64,000 nt of DNA from Rebecca billardiae RCC1528 (lineage: Eukaryota; Haptophyta), in contig OZ251229.1 of assembly GCA_965240325.2 (NCBI GenBank), positions 248,001 through 312,000 of the forward strand, read 5' to 3'. The first letter of the stretch is position 1. Every line of letters starts with the position of its first letter. Of this stretch, positions 39,972 through 48,642 are shown in pieces. Made by a program: the position numbers and the translations under genes. A model generated the notes under the pieces. The model was not told where the DNA came from. It worked only from the letters and a program-made list of their open reading frames with translations, and did no database searches.

Positions 39972-40127
39972 CCCACTACACCACCGCCGATGCAGTTGAC
40001 GTAACTCAACAACTCCGGAGCAGGCGTATAAGTACTTTGGTATACAGTAGCAGTAGGTGGACGTGAGTTCGTGAGCATCGTGCGTCTTCGCTCGTCAACC
40101 GACAACTTGTAGATCGACTACCCTCAT

Positions 40128-41888
40128 ATGGGTAATGCCAGATCCATAAATAATGACAGCCGCCTGGGAAATCTCCTGCATGAGCCTTTGACGACTAATG
40201 ACGAGACTGAATCCCTGGCAGTTACAACTCCGGTCATTCCGGGGCACGAGCTAATGCGCCGCCCACCGCGGCAAAGCGGCACCTCTTGCACCGAGTCGCG
40301 GCCTTTGCAGGCAAAACGGGCTTGGCGGTGGGTGCACGCCCCCCCCCAAAGCTCCAGAGACCCGCGCCGCGGGTGAGGGAGGCGCTCGAGGCGGGGTGGC
40401 GTGGGCGTACACGTCCGCCGCCGCGCGCCGAGCGAGTCGGTGACCATCACAGACCTCACCACCGCCGTCGCGCCCGTCGCGATGGCCGTCGCGTCCGCGG
40501 CCGACGACGACGAGTCCAAGGTGGCGCACGCGTGCTCCGAGATGAGCCGCCATTTCCTCACGATCATGGAGGCGCACAAGGAGCTGACCGAGGAGCCGTC
40601 GTCGAATCGGCAGGCGAAGAAGACGTCCAACCTGATCGAGTCGCTCCTCACCAGCGTCGTCAAGCAGCTCATGTCGTACGAGGGCACGCGCGGGCTGGCG
40701 AGTGCGGTCGTGCGCTCGAGCGGCGCGGTGAGCGACGCGGGCGTGCAGGTGACGCCGGGCCAGTTCGCGATGCAGCGCGTGTCGCCGTTCGCGCAGAGCA
40801 ATCGCGTGCCCATCTGGGAGCGCGGCATCGAGTGGGAGAGGCGGCGGCAGCAGAAGCTCGCCGAGTGGCGGCAGCAGAAGGAGCAGCAGGAGCTCTCGCT
40901 CGCCGACCGGCCGCGCAACATGGACTCGCGCTGGGCGCACGTGCAGTCGGTGATGAAGATGGAGCGGCTGCGCGAGGAGGAGGAGGCGCGGCAGGCGGCG
41001 GAGGAGGCGCAGCGCCAGGCCGAGGCCGACGCCTTCGCCGAGGCGCAGCGCCAGGCGCGCGCCCTCGCCGAGCAGGAGCTGCGCGCGCAGGCGGAGCGAG
41101 ACGACGCCGAGATCGAGGCGGCCATCAAGGCGGAGGCGGAGGAGATGGCGCGGCGCGCGGCGGAGGCGGCGCGGCGCGCGCGCGAGGAGGCGGAGCGCAA
41201 GCGGAAGGAGGCCGAGGCGGACGCGCGCACCGTCCGCGCCGCCTTCGGGCACAAGGGCCTCGAGCGGCGCGGCTCGATGCCGACCAAGCTCGCGTGGCGC
41301 GTCTCCTCGCCCGACCTGCTGAGCGGCAACGTGATGCACGAGTACCGCGTCAAGGACACGCTCACGCGCACCAAGGGCGTGTCCTTCGTGATGGGGCAGA
41401 CGCGGGACTCGTCGGACGACGTGGTGCAGGTCGTGCTCTTCGACAAGGCCGAGTTCGACGAGGTGCGCGCCGCCAAGTGGTGGGCCGAGCACGAGCACAA
41501 ATTCAAAAACCAGATCAAAAAGGCCGGCACGGCGCTGCCCAAGCTGAGCCACACCGTCACGCAGCTGGTCGACAAGGAGGCGCAGCGCCGCGCGTCGCTG
41601 CCCGCGCCGGGCTCGCCCGCCGCGCTCGCCGGGCCGCTCGCGGGCAAGAACGGCGCGGGCGCGGGCGCGGGCGCGCCCCCGTTCGGCGGCCGCCCCATCA
41701 AGATGACCTCCGGCCCGATCAGGCCGATCGGCCTGCCGCCCGCCGCGCCGGTGATGGGCGGCGGGCCGGGCGGCGCGTCGCCGCGGCTGCCGCTCGGCGC
41801 GATGGGCGAGCGCGAGGGCGGCTCGAGGCCCGGCTCGGGCAAGCTCGGGGGGGCGGCGCGCGCGATGGCCTCGACGGTCCCGCGCTGA
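40128..41888 (+). CDS. Coiled-coil protein with predicted N-myristoylation
   Basis: Proposed two exons: 40128-40327 and 40433-41888, intron 105 nt (GTGGGT..GAG), 551 residues. Exon 1 begins MGNARSINNDSRLGNL, a good N-myristoyl signal (Gly2, Ser6). The splice phase fits exactly and the intron size matches others here, but the donor/acceptor pair is chosen by eye; without it the gene would start at an internal ATG (MAVASAADDDE). Residues about 195-331 are a long Glu/Arg/Ala coiled coil (EEEEARQAAEEAQRQAEADA). A more conserved-looking globular patch follows (VVQVVLFDKAEFDEVRAAKW), then a Gly/Pro-rich tail. No family recognised. Probably a membrane-tethered structural protein. Confidence 0.65.
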
Positions 41889-42911
41889 GACGCCGCAGCC
41901 GCCGCCTCAGCCGCGCCGAGACGCGCCGAGACGCGCCGCCGCTGCGGCGCCTAGCCTGCCAAGCGCGCACCCGCGCGCGAACGCGGCGCTGCGCGCTCTC
42001 TGCGCTGCGGCGCGCGGGCAGCGCACGGGGCGAGCGGAGGAGGGCCGCGCTAGCAGCTGGCGGCCCTCGCGTGCGCGCTGCACGCGCTGGGGAGTGGTGC
42101 GCGCCCACGCGCTCGTCACCAGCCGCGCATCCACCACGCATCCTACATGCACATGTCACCGTGTAAGCTGCCGCCGCCGCAGGACATTGCGGCGGCATCG
42201 GCGCGCGGGGCGGCGTCCAGGCAGCCGGCCGAGACGCGGCCCACAAACGACAGAGAGCCGTCGCGACCGTCCCGCTGGGGATCCGAAGCGCTCTTTGGCA
42301 AGTGACACGCGCGAACTGCCCCGGGCTTCGCCTGCGACTGCGTCTCGTTTGGTCATTGCTGGTTTCGATCGCGGACCGGGTCACGTCGTCACGTACGTGA
42401 CTTGATCACACACACGGCACCATGTCCGAGTGTCCGTGACCGGGCCCGGCGCCGCCAACGTACTGCGCAGGATCGATATGCCCACGCGCGGTCGACGCAC
42501 GCTGCAGTATCAGTAGTACTACGCGTCAATAATGATTAATGTGTGATGTAGTATATATATATGCATATCGTCACTCCAGGCGGGCCGACTGAATCGACTG
42601 ATGCCCGATGAGTGGCAGTGCACTCGCCAGCGGCAGGCGCAGCAGCTCGGCGCCTCGCCCTCGGGGGTGGCGCCTGGCGCGGCTGGGGGTCCGGCCGCCC
42701 GGCCTCGCGCGGCCGGTACTCACTCACTCAGTGACTGGCGGTAGCCCTATGTCCCGCCAGTGACCCAGCAGTCCCGGCGCTACTCCCGGCCACGGGCGAG
42801 GGCGCTGGGCGGGCTCGGCAGGCTGCATCATCGTCGTTGCGTCTGCGTGGTGTGGGCCACGCACGCGGCCGGAAGCAAGCGCCGCCTAGTAGCCGATGCG
42901 TGCGCTCCTCG
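41889..42911. other. 1-kb intergenic region between convergent genes
   Basis: Open frames exist only as GC-rich chance reads. A short TATATATA run sits at about 42549-42560. No repeat of the named families and no RNA gene seen. Confidence 0.4.
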
Positions 42912-43754
42912 CTAGTCGCGATGCGCGTGACGCCCGTCGCCGGGGCTGGGCTGCGGCGGGCCGGCAGCGCTGCGAGGTGGCGGGCAGAAGGTGGCGTAGG
43001 ACGCACGCACGCTCGAGACGAAGCGCGCGCGCTCCTCTGCAGAGGTCGAGTCGATCGCGTAGAGGCCGTGCCACGAGACGGTGCACCGCGGGTGCAGCAG
43101 GTGCAACAGGTAGCGTGTGATGAGCGCGCGCGCGCCGTCCCCGCAGCTGCCGACCACGGCCCGGCTGCAGCCGTAAGTGCTGACCACGCCCACCTTCTGA
43201 ATGTGCTGCAGCTTGGGCACCAGCCCGATGGGCGAGGCGCGGCGGCCCTCGCACGGCAGGCCGAACGCCACGCCGGGCAGGAGCACACGGTCGAAGAACC
43301 CCTTGAGCACCGCAGGGAAGCCCATCCACCACGTCGGATAGCAGAGCACGAGCGCGTCCGCGCGGCACACCGCCTCGACCAGCGGCGCGACGTCTGCGGC
43401 CGGCGGCGGGTAGTAGGAGGAGTCGGTGCGCGAGAGCTGGCGGCGGGTGCTGTACGCGCCGTGCTCCGCCGCCGAGAGGTGCGCACGCAGCGGCTCGCCG
43501 TCCGAGCAGCTGTGCAGCGACAGCACGCGCACCTGGTGGCCCGCGCTGCGCATCGCATCAGCGGCCGCCTCGGCGAGCGCGGCGCAGAACGAGTCTTTGC
43601 GCGGGTGCGCGTGCACGAGGAGCACATTCCAACCGCCGTCCTTAGGCTCGCCGTAGTGCGGAGGCGGCGGCACGACGCCCCCGGTGAGGCGATTCACCCG
43701 CACAAGCAGGCGTGTGAGCAGACGCCACAGCAGCGCGAGCAGCGTGACCACCAT
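42912..43754 (-). CDS. Flavodoxin-fold NAD(P)H quinone oxidoreductase-like protein
   Basis: 280 residues from the ATG at 43754 (MVVTLLALLWRLLTRLLVRV), which gives an N-terminal hydrophobic helix, probably a membrane anchor. The rest matches the NQO1/MdaB/KefF flavoprotein family: VLLVHAHPRKDSFCAALAEA is the FMN/FAD phosphate-binding strand and loop; ALVLCYPTWWMGFPAVLKGF and FDRVLLPGVAFG form the isoalloxazine-contact and dimer region; a late GVVSTYG strand follows. Such enzymes reduce quinones by two electrons, limiting radical formation. It lies 163 bp downstream of the ABC transporter on the same strand. Catalytic function likely, substrate unknown. Confidence 0.85.
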   Translation of the reverse strand: MVVTLLALLWRLLTRLLVRVNRLTGGVVPPPPHYGEPKDGGWNVLLVHAHPRKDSFCAALAEAAADAMRSAGHQVRVLSLHSCSDGEPLRAHLSAAEHGAYSTRRQLSRTDSSYYPPPAADVAPLVEAVCRADALVLCYPTWWMGFPAVLKGFFDRVLLPGVAFGLPCEGRRASPIGLVPKLQHIQKVGVVSTYGCSRAVVGSCGDGARALITRYLLHLLHPRCTVSWHGLYAIDSTSAEERARFVSSVRASYATFCPPPRSAAGPPQPSPGDGRHAHRD

Positions 43755-43917
43755 CGTGTCCCCGCTCCAGTTAGCCGCTGTAATCACTAGTAAGTACGCG
43801 CCTTTAATTTTTTTGTAAAGGTGCGCTGTCGAGCATGACAACGTGGCATTCGGGCATTCGGCTCAGGCGGGCGCAACAATCAAGTTACCGAGTCAGCGGC
43901 GCGATCATCATCAGTCA

Positions 43918-46539
43918 TCACGGCGCCGATTGCTCGGGCGGAGCTGCGGGGCCTTGAGCGCCGCTGCCGCTGGACGTCGCGGCGATGTCCGACCAGCTCC
44001 AGCCGCCGCGGCCGTCGAGGTGCAGCCGGTACTCGTGGAAGCGCGCGAGGCCGGGCTTGTGCGACACCGTGAAGAGCGAGATGCCGAGCGCGCGGCACGC
44101 CAGGTAGATGCGCGACTCCACCTCCTGCGAGACGGCGGAGGTGCACTCGTCGAGCACCGCGTAGCGCGGGCAGTGGTAGAAGAGGCGCGCCATGGCGATG
44201 CGCTGCTTCTGCCCGCCCGAGAGCGTCACCGCCCAGTCGCGCCGCTCGCCCAGCTCGAACTGGCCGAGGATGGAGTGCGCGGGGTCGACGATGGCGAGCA
44301 GCCGCTGCAGCGCGTCCTCCAGCTCGTGCTCCGCGCGCCGCAGCTCCTCCGCCGAGCACGGCTCGTCGCGGGCGGTGGCGGAGTCCGCGTCGTCGGGGTC
44401 GGAGAGCTCGTCGAGGCCGCCCACGGCCTGTCCGCCCACGTCGTCGTCGCGCAGCAGCGCCGCGTCCGCGCCGCGCGAGGGCGAGCCGCTCGGCTCGGCG
44501 CCCGCGTGGGCGGCTGCCGCGCGCCGAGCGGACGCGGCGAGCGTGAGCGCCGCGTCCGCGCGCCCGTGCGGGTAGGTGAGCTGGTCTCGCAGCGTGCCGA
44601 GCACGAGGTACGGCCGCTGCGGCACGAAGAGCATCTGCTCCGTCGGCGGCTTGGTGATCGTGCCCGCGCACATGGGCCACAGGTCGCCGAGCACTCGCAC
44701 GATCGAGCTCTTGCCGCAGCCGTTCGGGCCTGTCACGAGCACGCTCGAGCCGAGCGGCACGTCGAAGGAGAGGCGCTGCACGAGCAGCTGGCCGTCGGGC
44801 GAGGCGATCGAGACGTTGTTGAACTGGATCGCGCCGCCCACCTCGAGGAGCGTCGACGCGTCGCGCACGGAGGCCACGCGCGTGAAGCTCTGCACGCGCC
44901 GCATCTGGCCGCCCTCGAGCGAGCTCACCACCTGCTGCGCGCCCTGCGGCCGCCGCCGCCGGCCCGCGGCCTCGAGGTGCAGAGAGCCCGCGCCGTGCAG
45001 CTGCCAGTGCGCGAGCCAGGCGAGGTCGAGGGTGGACGAGTGGGTGCGCGAGGCGGGCACCCAGGGCAGGGCGAGGCCGTCGCGCGCCTCGCCCGCCTCC
45101 TCGCCCGCGCCGCCGGGCGCGCCCTCAGCCGCGGCCGGTGGGGACGGCCAGTGCCTCGCGCCGCCCGTGGGCGTGCGCGCGCCGAGCGGCACGCGGAACG
45201 GCTCGTTGCCCGCCGCCTCGAGCAGGGCGACGGCGTCGAGGACCTCCGAGACGCGCGTGGTGATGCCCGCGAGGCTCGCCACCTTGGTCGCCGCCTGCAC
45301 CAGGTGGCCCACCGCCGAGCCCAGGTCTGAGAGATGGCTCCCCATCCGCACAAACTCGCTCACCACCTGCCGGAGGGAGAGGCGCAGACGCAGGCGGGGC
45401 GGAGGGGGCGCGCACGCAAGGGGCGGCGATGCGCGCGTGGGCGGGGGGCGGAGTGGCGTGCACCGCACGCCGCCCGCGCACTGCCCACGCTCCCAACGCG
45501 CCGCCCACGCCCGCGCGCGCCGCCGCAGCGCGCGCCGTGCTTCGCCGAGGCCGCGCACCTCGCCCAGGCTGAGCCTCTGGCCCATCAGCGCGCGCCGGCG
45601 CGCCTGGAGCGCCCACGCCACGCACGGGCTGAGGTACTTGATGAGGTAGTGGTCGAGGATGCCGAGCACCAGCTGCCGCCTTGAGAGGCTCACCGACGCG
45701 CGGAACATCCCGTCGAGCAGCCCGTCGAGCAGCTCGCGCTCGCGCGCGCCGCCCCGGAAGAGCGCCACCTCATCCGCGGACGCGAACAGCCGCGCGTGCG
45801 CCGTGCGGTACTCGCCTGCGAGCGCGCTCTCCTCCTGCGCGAGGCGCTTCACGCTGGGCAGCAGCCGCATCTTCACCTGCGACAGCGCGAGCGAGAAGCC
45901 GATCACGCACGCCGGCGCGTGCACGCCCAGCTGGCGGCCCAGCTTGACGGTCATCAGCACCACGTCCAGCACCGGCTTGAAGATGGTCGTGAGCAGCGCC
46001 GCGGCGGACTCGGCGAAGCGCTCGACGTCGGTGGTGACGCGCTGGTCGACGTTGTCGATCTTGCACCCCGGGAGCGCCGACGCCTTGAAGAAGTTCGCGC
46101 CGCGCGTGTACTGCGCGTTGACCGCGCGCGCGAGCCGGCGCTGGAAGAGCAGCGCCTGCAGCCGCGTGAAGTACTTCAGCCCGGCGTTCACCCCCGCAGC
46201 GGGCACGCCGAGCGCGGCGAAGGCGAGGAGCTCGCGGGTGAACGTGCGCCACGCCCCCTCGGTGAGCGCGCGAGCGACACGCCCCGCCGAGTCCGCCGCT
46301 GCGATGGAGAGCAGCGTGCGCGCCGATGTGCATGCGATGAGCGCAGAGAGGCACGCCGACTCCCTGGAGCGCAGCTTCGGACCGAAGCACAGCCGGAGCA
46401 AGCCGAGGAGCTTGTCGCCGACGCGGAGCGAGCGCGTCAGCCCACGCACCCAGAGCGACAGCAAGACGACCAGCACGGCCAGGGATCCGCGGGTGCGGCC
46501 TCGAACCGCAAGGGCCACCTTGGGCTCCGCCGCCGCCAT
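43918..46539 (-). CDS. ABCD-type (peroxisomal/long-chain acyl) ABC half-transporter
   Basis: Two exons (46539-45559, 45366-43918) with a 192-nt intron (GTGCGC..GGCAG) that has no stop and is divisible by three; joining restores RLSLGEVVSEFVRMG. 809 residues. The N-terminal ABC_membrane_2 domain carries the ALDP-like stretch VDQRVTTDVERFAESAAALL and later VKRLAQEESALAGEYRTAHA. The nucleotide-binding domain has Walker A GPNGCGKSS, Q-loop VPQRPYLVLGTLRDQ, signature LSGGQKQRIAMAR and Walker B YAVLDECTSA; H-loop VSHKP. Order TMD-NBD in a single half is typical of ABCD proteins, which import fatty acyl-CoAs into peroxisomes. A long disordered insert (about 480-560) and an acidic insert inside the NBD are unusual. 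Confidence 0.9.
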   Translation of the reverse strand: MAAAEPKVALAVRGRTRGSLAVLVVLLSLWVRGLTRSLRVGDKLLGLLRLCFGPKLRSRESACLSALIACTSARTLLSIAAADSAGRVARALTEGAWRTFTRELLAFAALGVPAAGVNAGLKYFTRLQALLFQRRLARAVNAQYTRGANFFKASALPGCKIDNVDQRVTTDVERFAESAAALLTTIFKPVLDVVLMTVKLGRQLGVHAPACVIGFSLALSQVKMRLLPSVKRLAQEESALAGEYRTAHARLFASADEVALFRGGARERELLDGLLDGMFRASVSLSRRQLVLGILDHYLIKYLSPCVAWALQARRRALMGQRLSLGEVRGLGEARRALRRRARAWAARWERGQCAGGVRCTPLRPPPTRASPPLACAPPPPRLRLRLSLRQVVSEFVRMGSHLSDLGSAVGHLVQAATKVASLAGITTRVSEVLDAVALLEAAGNEPFRVPLGARTPTGGARHWPSPPAAAEGAPGGAGEEAGEARDGLALPWVPASRTHSSTLDLAWLAHWQLHGAGSLHLEAAGRRRRPQGAQQVVSSLEGGQMRRVQSFTRVASVRDASTLLEVGGAIQFNNVSIASPDGQLLVQRLSFDVPLGSSVLVTGPNGCGKSSIVRVLGDLWPMCAGTITKPPTEQMLFVPQRPYLVLGTLRDQLTYPHGRADAALTLAASARRAAAAHAGAEPSGSPSRGADAALLRDDDVGGQAVGGLDELSDPDDADSATARDEPCSAEELRRAEHELEDALQRLLAIVDPAHSILGQFELGERRDWAVTLSGGQKQRIAMARLFYHCPRYAVLDECTSAVSQEVESRIYLACRALGISLFTVSHKPGLARFHEYRLHLDGRGGWSWSDIAATSSGSGAQGPAAPPEQSAP

Positions 46540-46658
46540 GCTCTGAATTTGGCGTATTTTAGCCGTCCACGCGGTGTCACCGCTCGACCGGTGACCACCG
46601 CCCGCGGGCCGGAGTGAACGCCCGACCTGGAACGCCGCCCGAGCCGCGTGACGGCGTG
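46540..46658. promoter_or_regulatory. Divergent intergenic region, ABCD / membrane protein
   Basis: Only 119 bp between opposed start codons, the tightest divergent pair here. Promoter role inferred. Confidence 0.35.
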
Positions 46659-47126
46659 ATGCGGCAACCGATGGCGCCTGGCGGCTACCGCTCGGTGCGC
46701 GACGAGGATGAGATCCCGGGTCTGACTGGTGGCGTGGACGTGTGCTTTCCGGCACGTGTCCTCTTCGGCGGCATCCTCAGCGCAGTCTGCGGAGTCCTGC
46801 CGATGGTGGTGGCCACCGCGTCGCACGCGCGCTTCAGCCTGGCACGCGCCGTGTTCCTCGTCGGCGCTGCTCTGGGTGCCGCGGTCGGCGTGGCTGCCGG
46901 CAGGGACCCGGACAGGGTTGACGTCGGCAGAATAGTAGCGGACTTCAGGGGCTCTGCGTGTGGCGCGGCCACGTGTGCACTCGTCCTCGCGTTTGCACCG
47001 TACGACATTCAGCTCTACGGCGCTCCGATGCTGTGCTCGATTGGAGCACTCATCGGCCTTCTCGCGATTGATGGCGTCTCTCCGCAGTCTCATGCGACAG
47101 CGCGGGATCGTACTGATGCTGTTTGA
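46659..47126 (+). CDS. Small four-helix membrane protein, unknown
   Basis: 155 residues from the ATG at 46659. Four hydrophobic segments: VLFGGILSAVCGVLPMVVA, AVFLVGAALGAAVGVAA, GAATCALVLAFAPYDI and PMLCSIGALIGLLAI. No signal peptide; a short hydrophilic N-terminus (VRDEDEIPG). No family recognised. The stop is 192 bp before the cathepsin start, on the same strand. Confidence 0.6.
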   Translation: MRQPMAPGGYRSVRDEDEIPGLTGGVDVCFPARVLFGGILSAVCGVLPMVVATASHARFSLARAVFLVGAALGAAVGVAAGRDPDRVDVGRIVADFRGSACGAATCALVLAFAPYDIQLYGAPMLCSIGALIGLLAIDGVSPQSHATARDRTDAV

Positions 47127-47318
47127 GTGCCGGTGTCCAACCTCTGACGCCGCTGTCGTCGGTTATCAGATGAGCGGGCTCGTCATCCGCCTTACCAACC
47201 GGGTGCTCCGTCGACTCGATTCTTGGCCCGCCGCCATCTTTGTATGTCGCGTTTTCTTGGCGCAGAGGCGGAAAAACAAAAGGGAGCCAGCCGCCCAGCC
47301 AAGGCCGCGCTTCTTGCA

Positions 47319-48347
47319 ATGCCGTCGTCTTGGGCCGTGTCTGTCCGGCGAGCAGTCTCGCTCGCGTGCGCGATCGCGACGGCAGTGCTTGCAGAGGGCA
47401 GCCCGGAATATCGGTCGGAGGTGTGGTGTCCCACGACGCAGCGCCCACATCGCTGCGCCGAGCGAGACGTTCCCGGCGCGGTGCGCTCGGCTGCTCTCGC
47501 CGAGCAGGCGGAGTCGCCGCTGCCCGACAGCTGGGACTGGAACGCGGTCGATGGGCAAGCCCTCACGACGACGGACCTGAACCAGCACATCCCTCAGTAC
47601 TGCGGCTCGTGCTGGGCGCACGCCGCAGTGTCGACCATCGCCGACCGTCTGAAGATCCAGCAGTTCCGAGGCGGGCAGGCGGCGGGCGCGCTGCCAGAGC
47701 CCGCGGGGCGCAGCCGAGACATCATCCCCTCCGTGCAGGCCATCATCAACTGTGGCGACGCCGGGTCGTGCTACGGTGGCGACGCCCTCGCTGCGTTCGC
47801 ATGGATCCACCGTGTGGGCGGCATCGGCGACGTGACCTGCCAGCAGTACCAGGCCAAGAACCTCTTCAACGCGAGCTCGGCGGAGTGCAAGCGCGGCGAG
47901 GCGATGTGCCACACGTGCACCTTCGACTTCGCCACGCGCACGTCCAAGTGCGTCGCGCTGACGGACTACCCGCGCGTGGCCGTCACGGCGTACGGCATGG
48001 CCAAGGGCGAGCGCGAGATCATGACCGAGGTGCACCGCAACGGGCCGGTGGCGTGCCTGATCAACGCCACGTGCCTGGAGACGCCGGCTGCGTCTGGCGG
48101 CGGCGTGGTGGCGTACGAGTGCCCGGGGCACAACCACGTGGTCCAACTGGCCGGCTGGGGCGCGAGCGTGGATGGTACGCGCTACTGGATCGTGCGCAAC
48201 TCTTGGGGTACCGCCTGGGGCGAGAACGGATGGTTCCGGGTCCGCCGCGATCAGCCCGCCGCGTGGGACCCGGCTGCGTACGATTGCGCATGGGCGACGC
48301 CTGCGCTGGTCACTCCTCAACAGCGCCGTTCTGCGGCCGACGTCTGA
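47319..48347 (+). CDS. CTSZ: Cathepsin Z/X-type papain-family cysteine carboxypeptidase
   Basis: Intronless, 342 residues. The ATG at 47319 gives a signal peptide (VSLACAIATAVLAEG); an in-frame ATG at 47244 would bury it. The diagnostic mini-loop HIPQYCGSCWAH (90-101) contains the cathepsin Z HIP motif before the catalytic Cys98. His273 (GHNHVVQLAGWG) and Asn294 (RNSWGTAWGENGW) complete the triad. The proregion is very short, another cathepsin Z trait. Cys-rich middle (CGDAGSCYGGDA). A lysosomal or vacuolar C-terminal exopeptidase is expected. Confidence 0.93.
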   Translation: MPSSWAVSVRRAVSLACAIATAVLAEGSPEYRSEVWCPTTQRPHRCAERDVPGAVRSAALAEQAESPLPDSWDWNAVDGQALTTTDLNQHIPQYCGSCWAHAAVSTIADRLKIQQFRGGQAAGALPEPAGRSRDIIPSVQAIINCGDAGSCYGGDALAAFAWIHRVGGIGDVTCQQYQAKNLFNASSAECKRGEAMCHTCTFDFATRTSKCVALTDYPRVAVTAYGMAKGEREIMTEVHRNGPVACLINATCLETPAASGGGVVAYECPGHNHVVQLAGWGASVDGTRYWIVRNSWGTAWGENGWFRVRRDQPAAWDPAAYDCAWATPALVTPQQRRSAADV

Positions 48348-48642
48348 ACTCACTGAAGCACCAAGTTACGAGCCGGCGCAACCAGCGCACACGCGTGACT
48401 GACATGCACGCATCACACACGTGTGCCGCGCGGACTCTGATGAGGACGACGCACACGGCACATGGCAACACAGTCTGCAGCTTACAGCTTACAGTCTTAG
48501 TTAGATGGGCTTACACCAACCACGCGGCTTTACAAATAATCATCGCGGGCGCGAACCACCTTGCATCAAACTGGCTCCACTACTGGTACTGATTACTGTA
48601 GATACTGTACATTTGACAGGACCGTACTGCTTCACGTGCTGG

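Noticed and set aside
41889-42911. Short ORFs on both strands, about 60-100 codons
   Set aside because: No motif or codon signal beyond bulk composition.
45367-45558. Coding insert in the ABC transporter
   Set aside because: It is open and divisible by three, but has GTGCGC..GGCAG ends and unrelated Arg/Pro sequence; removing it restores continuous family-like sequence.
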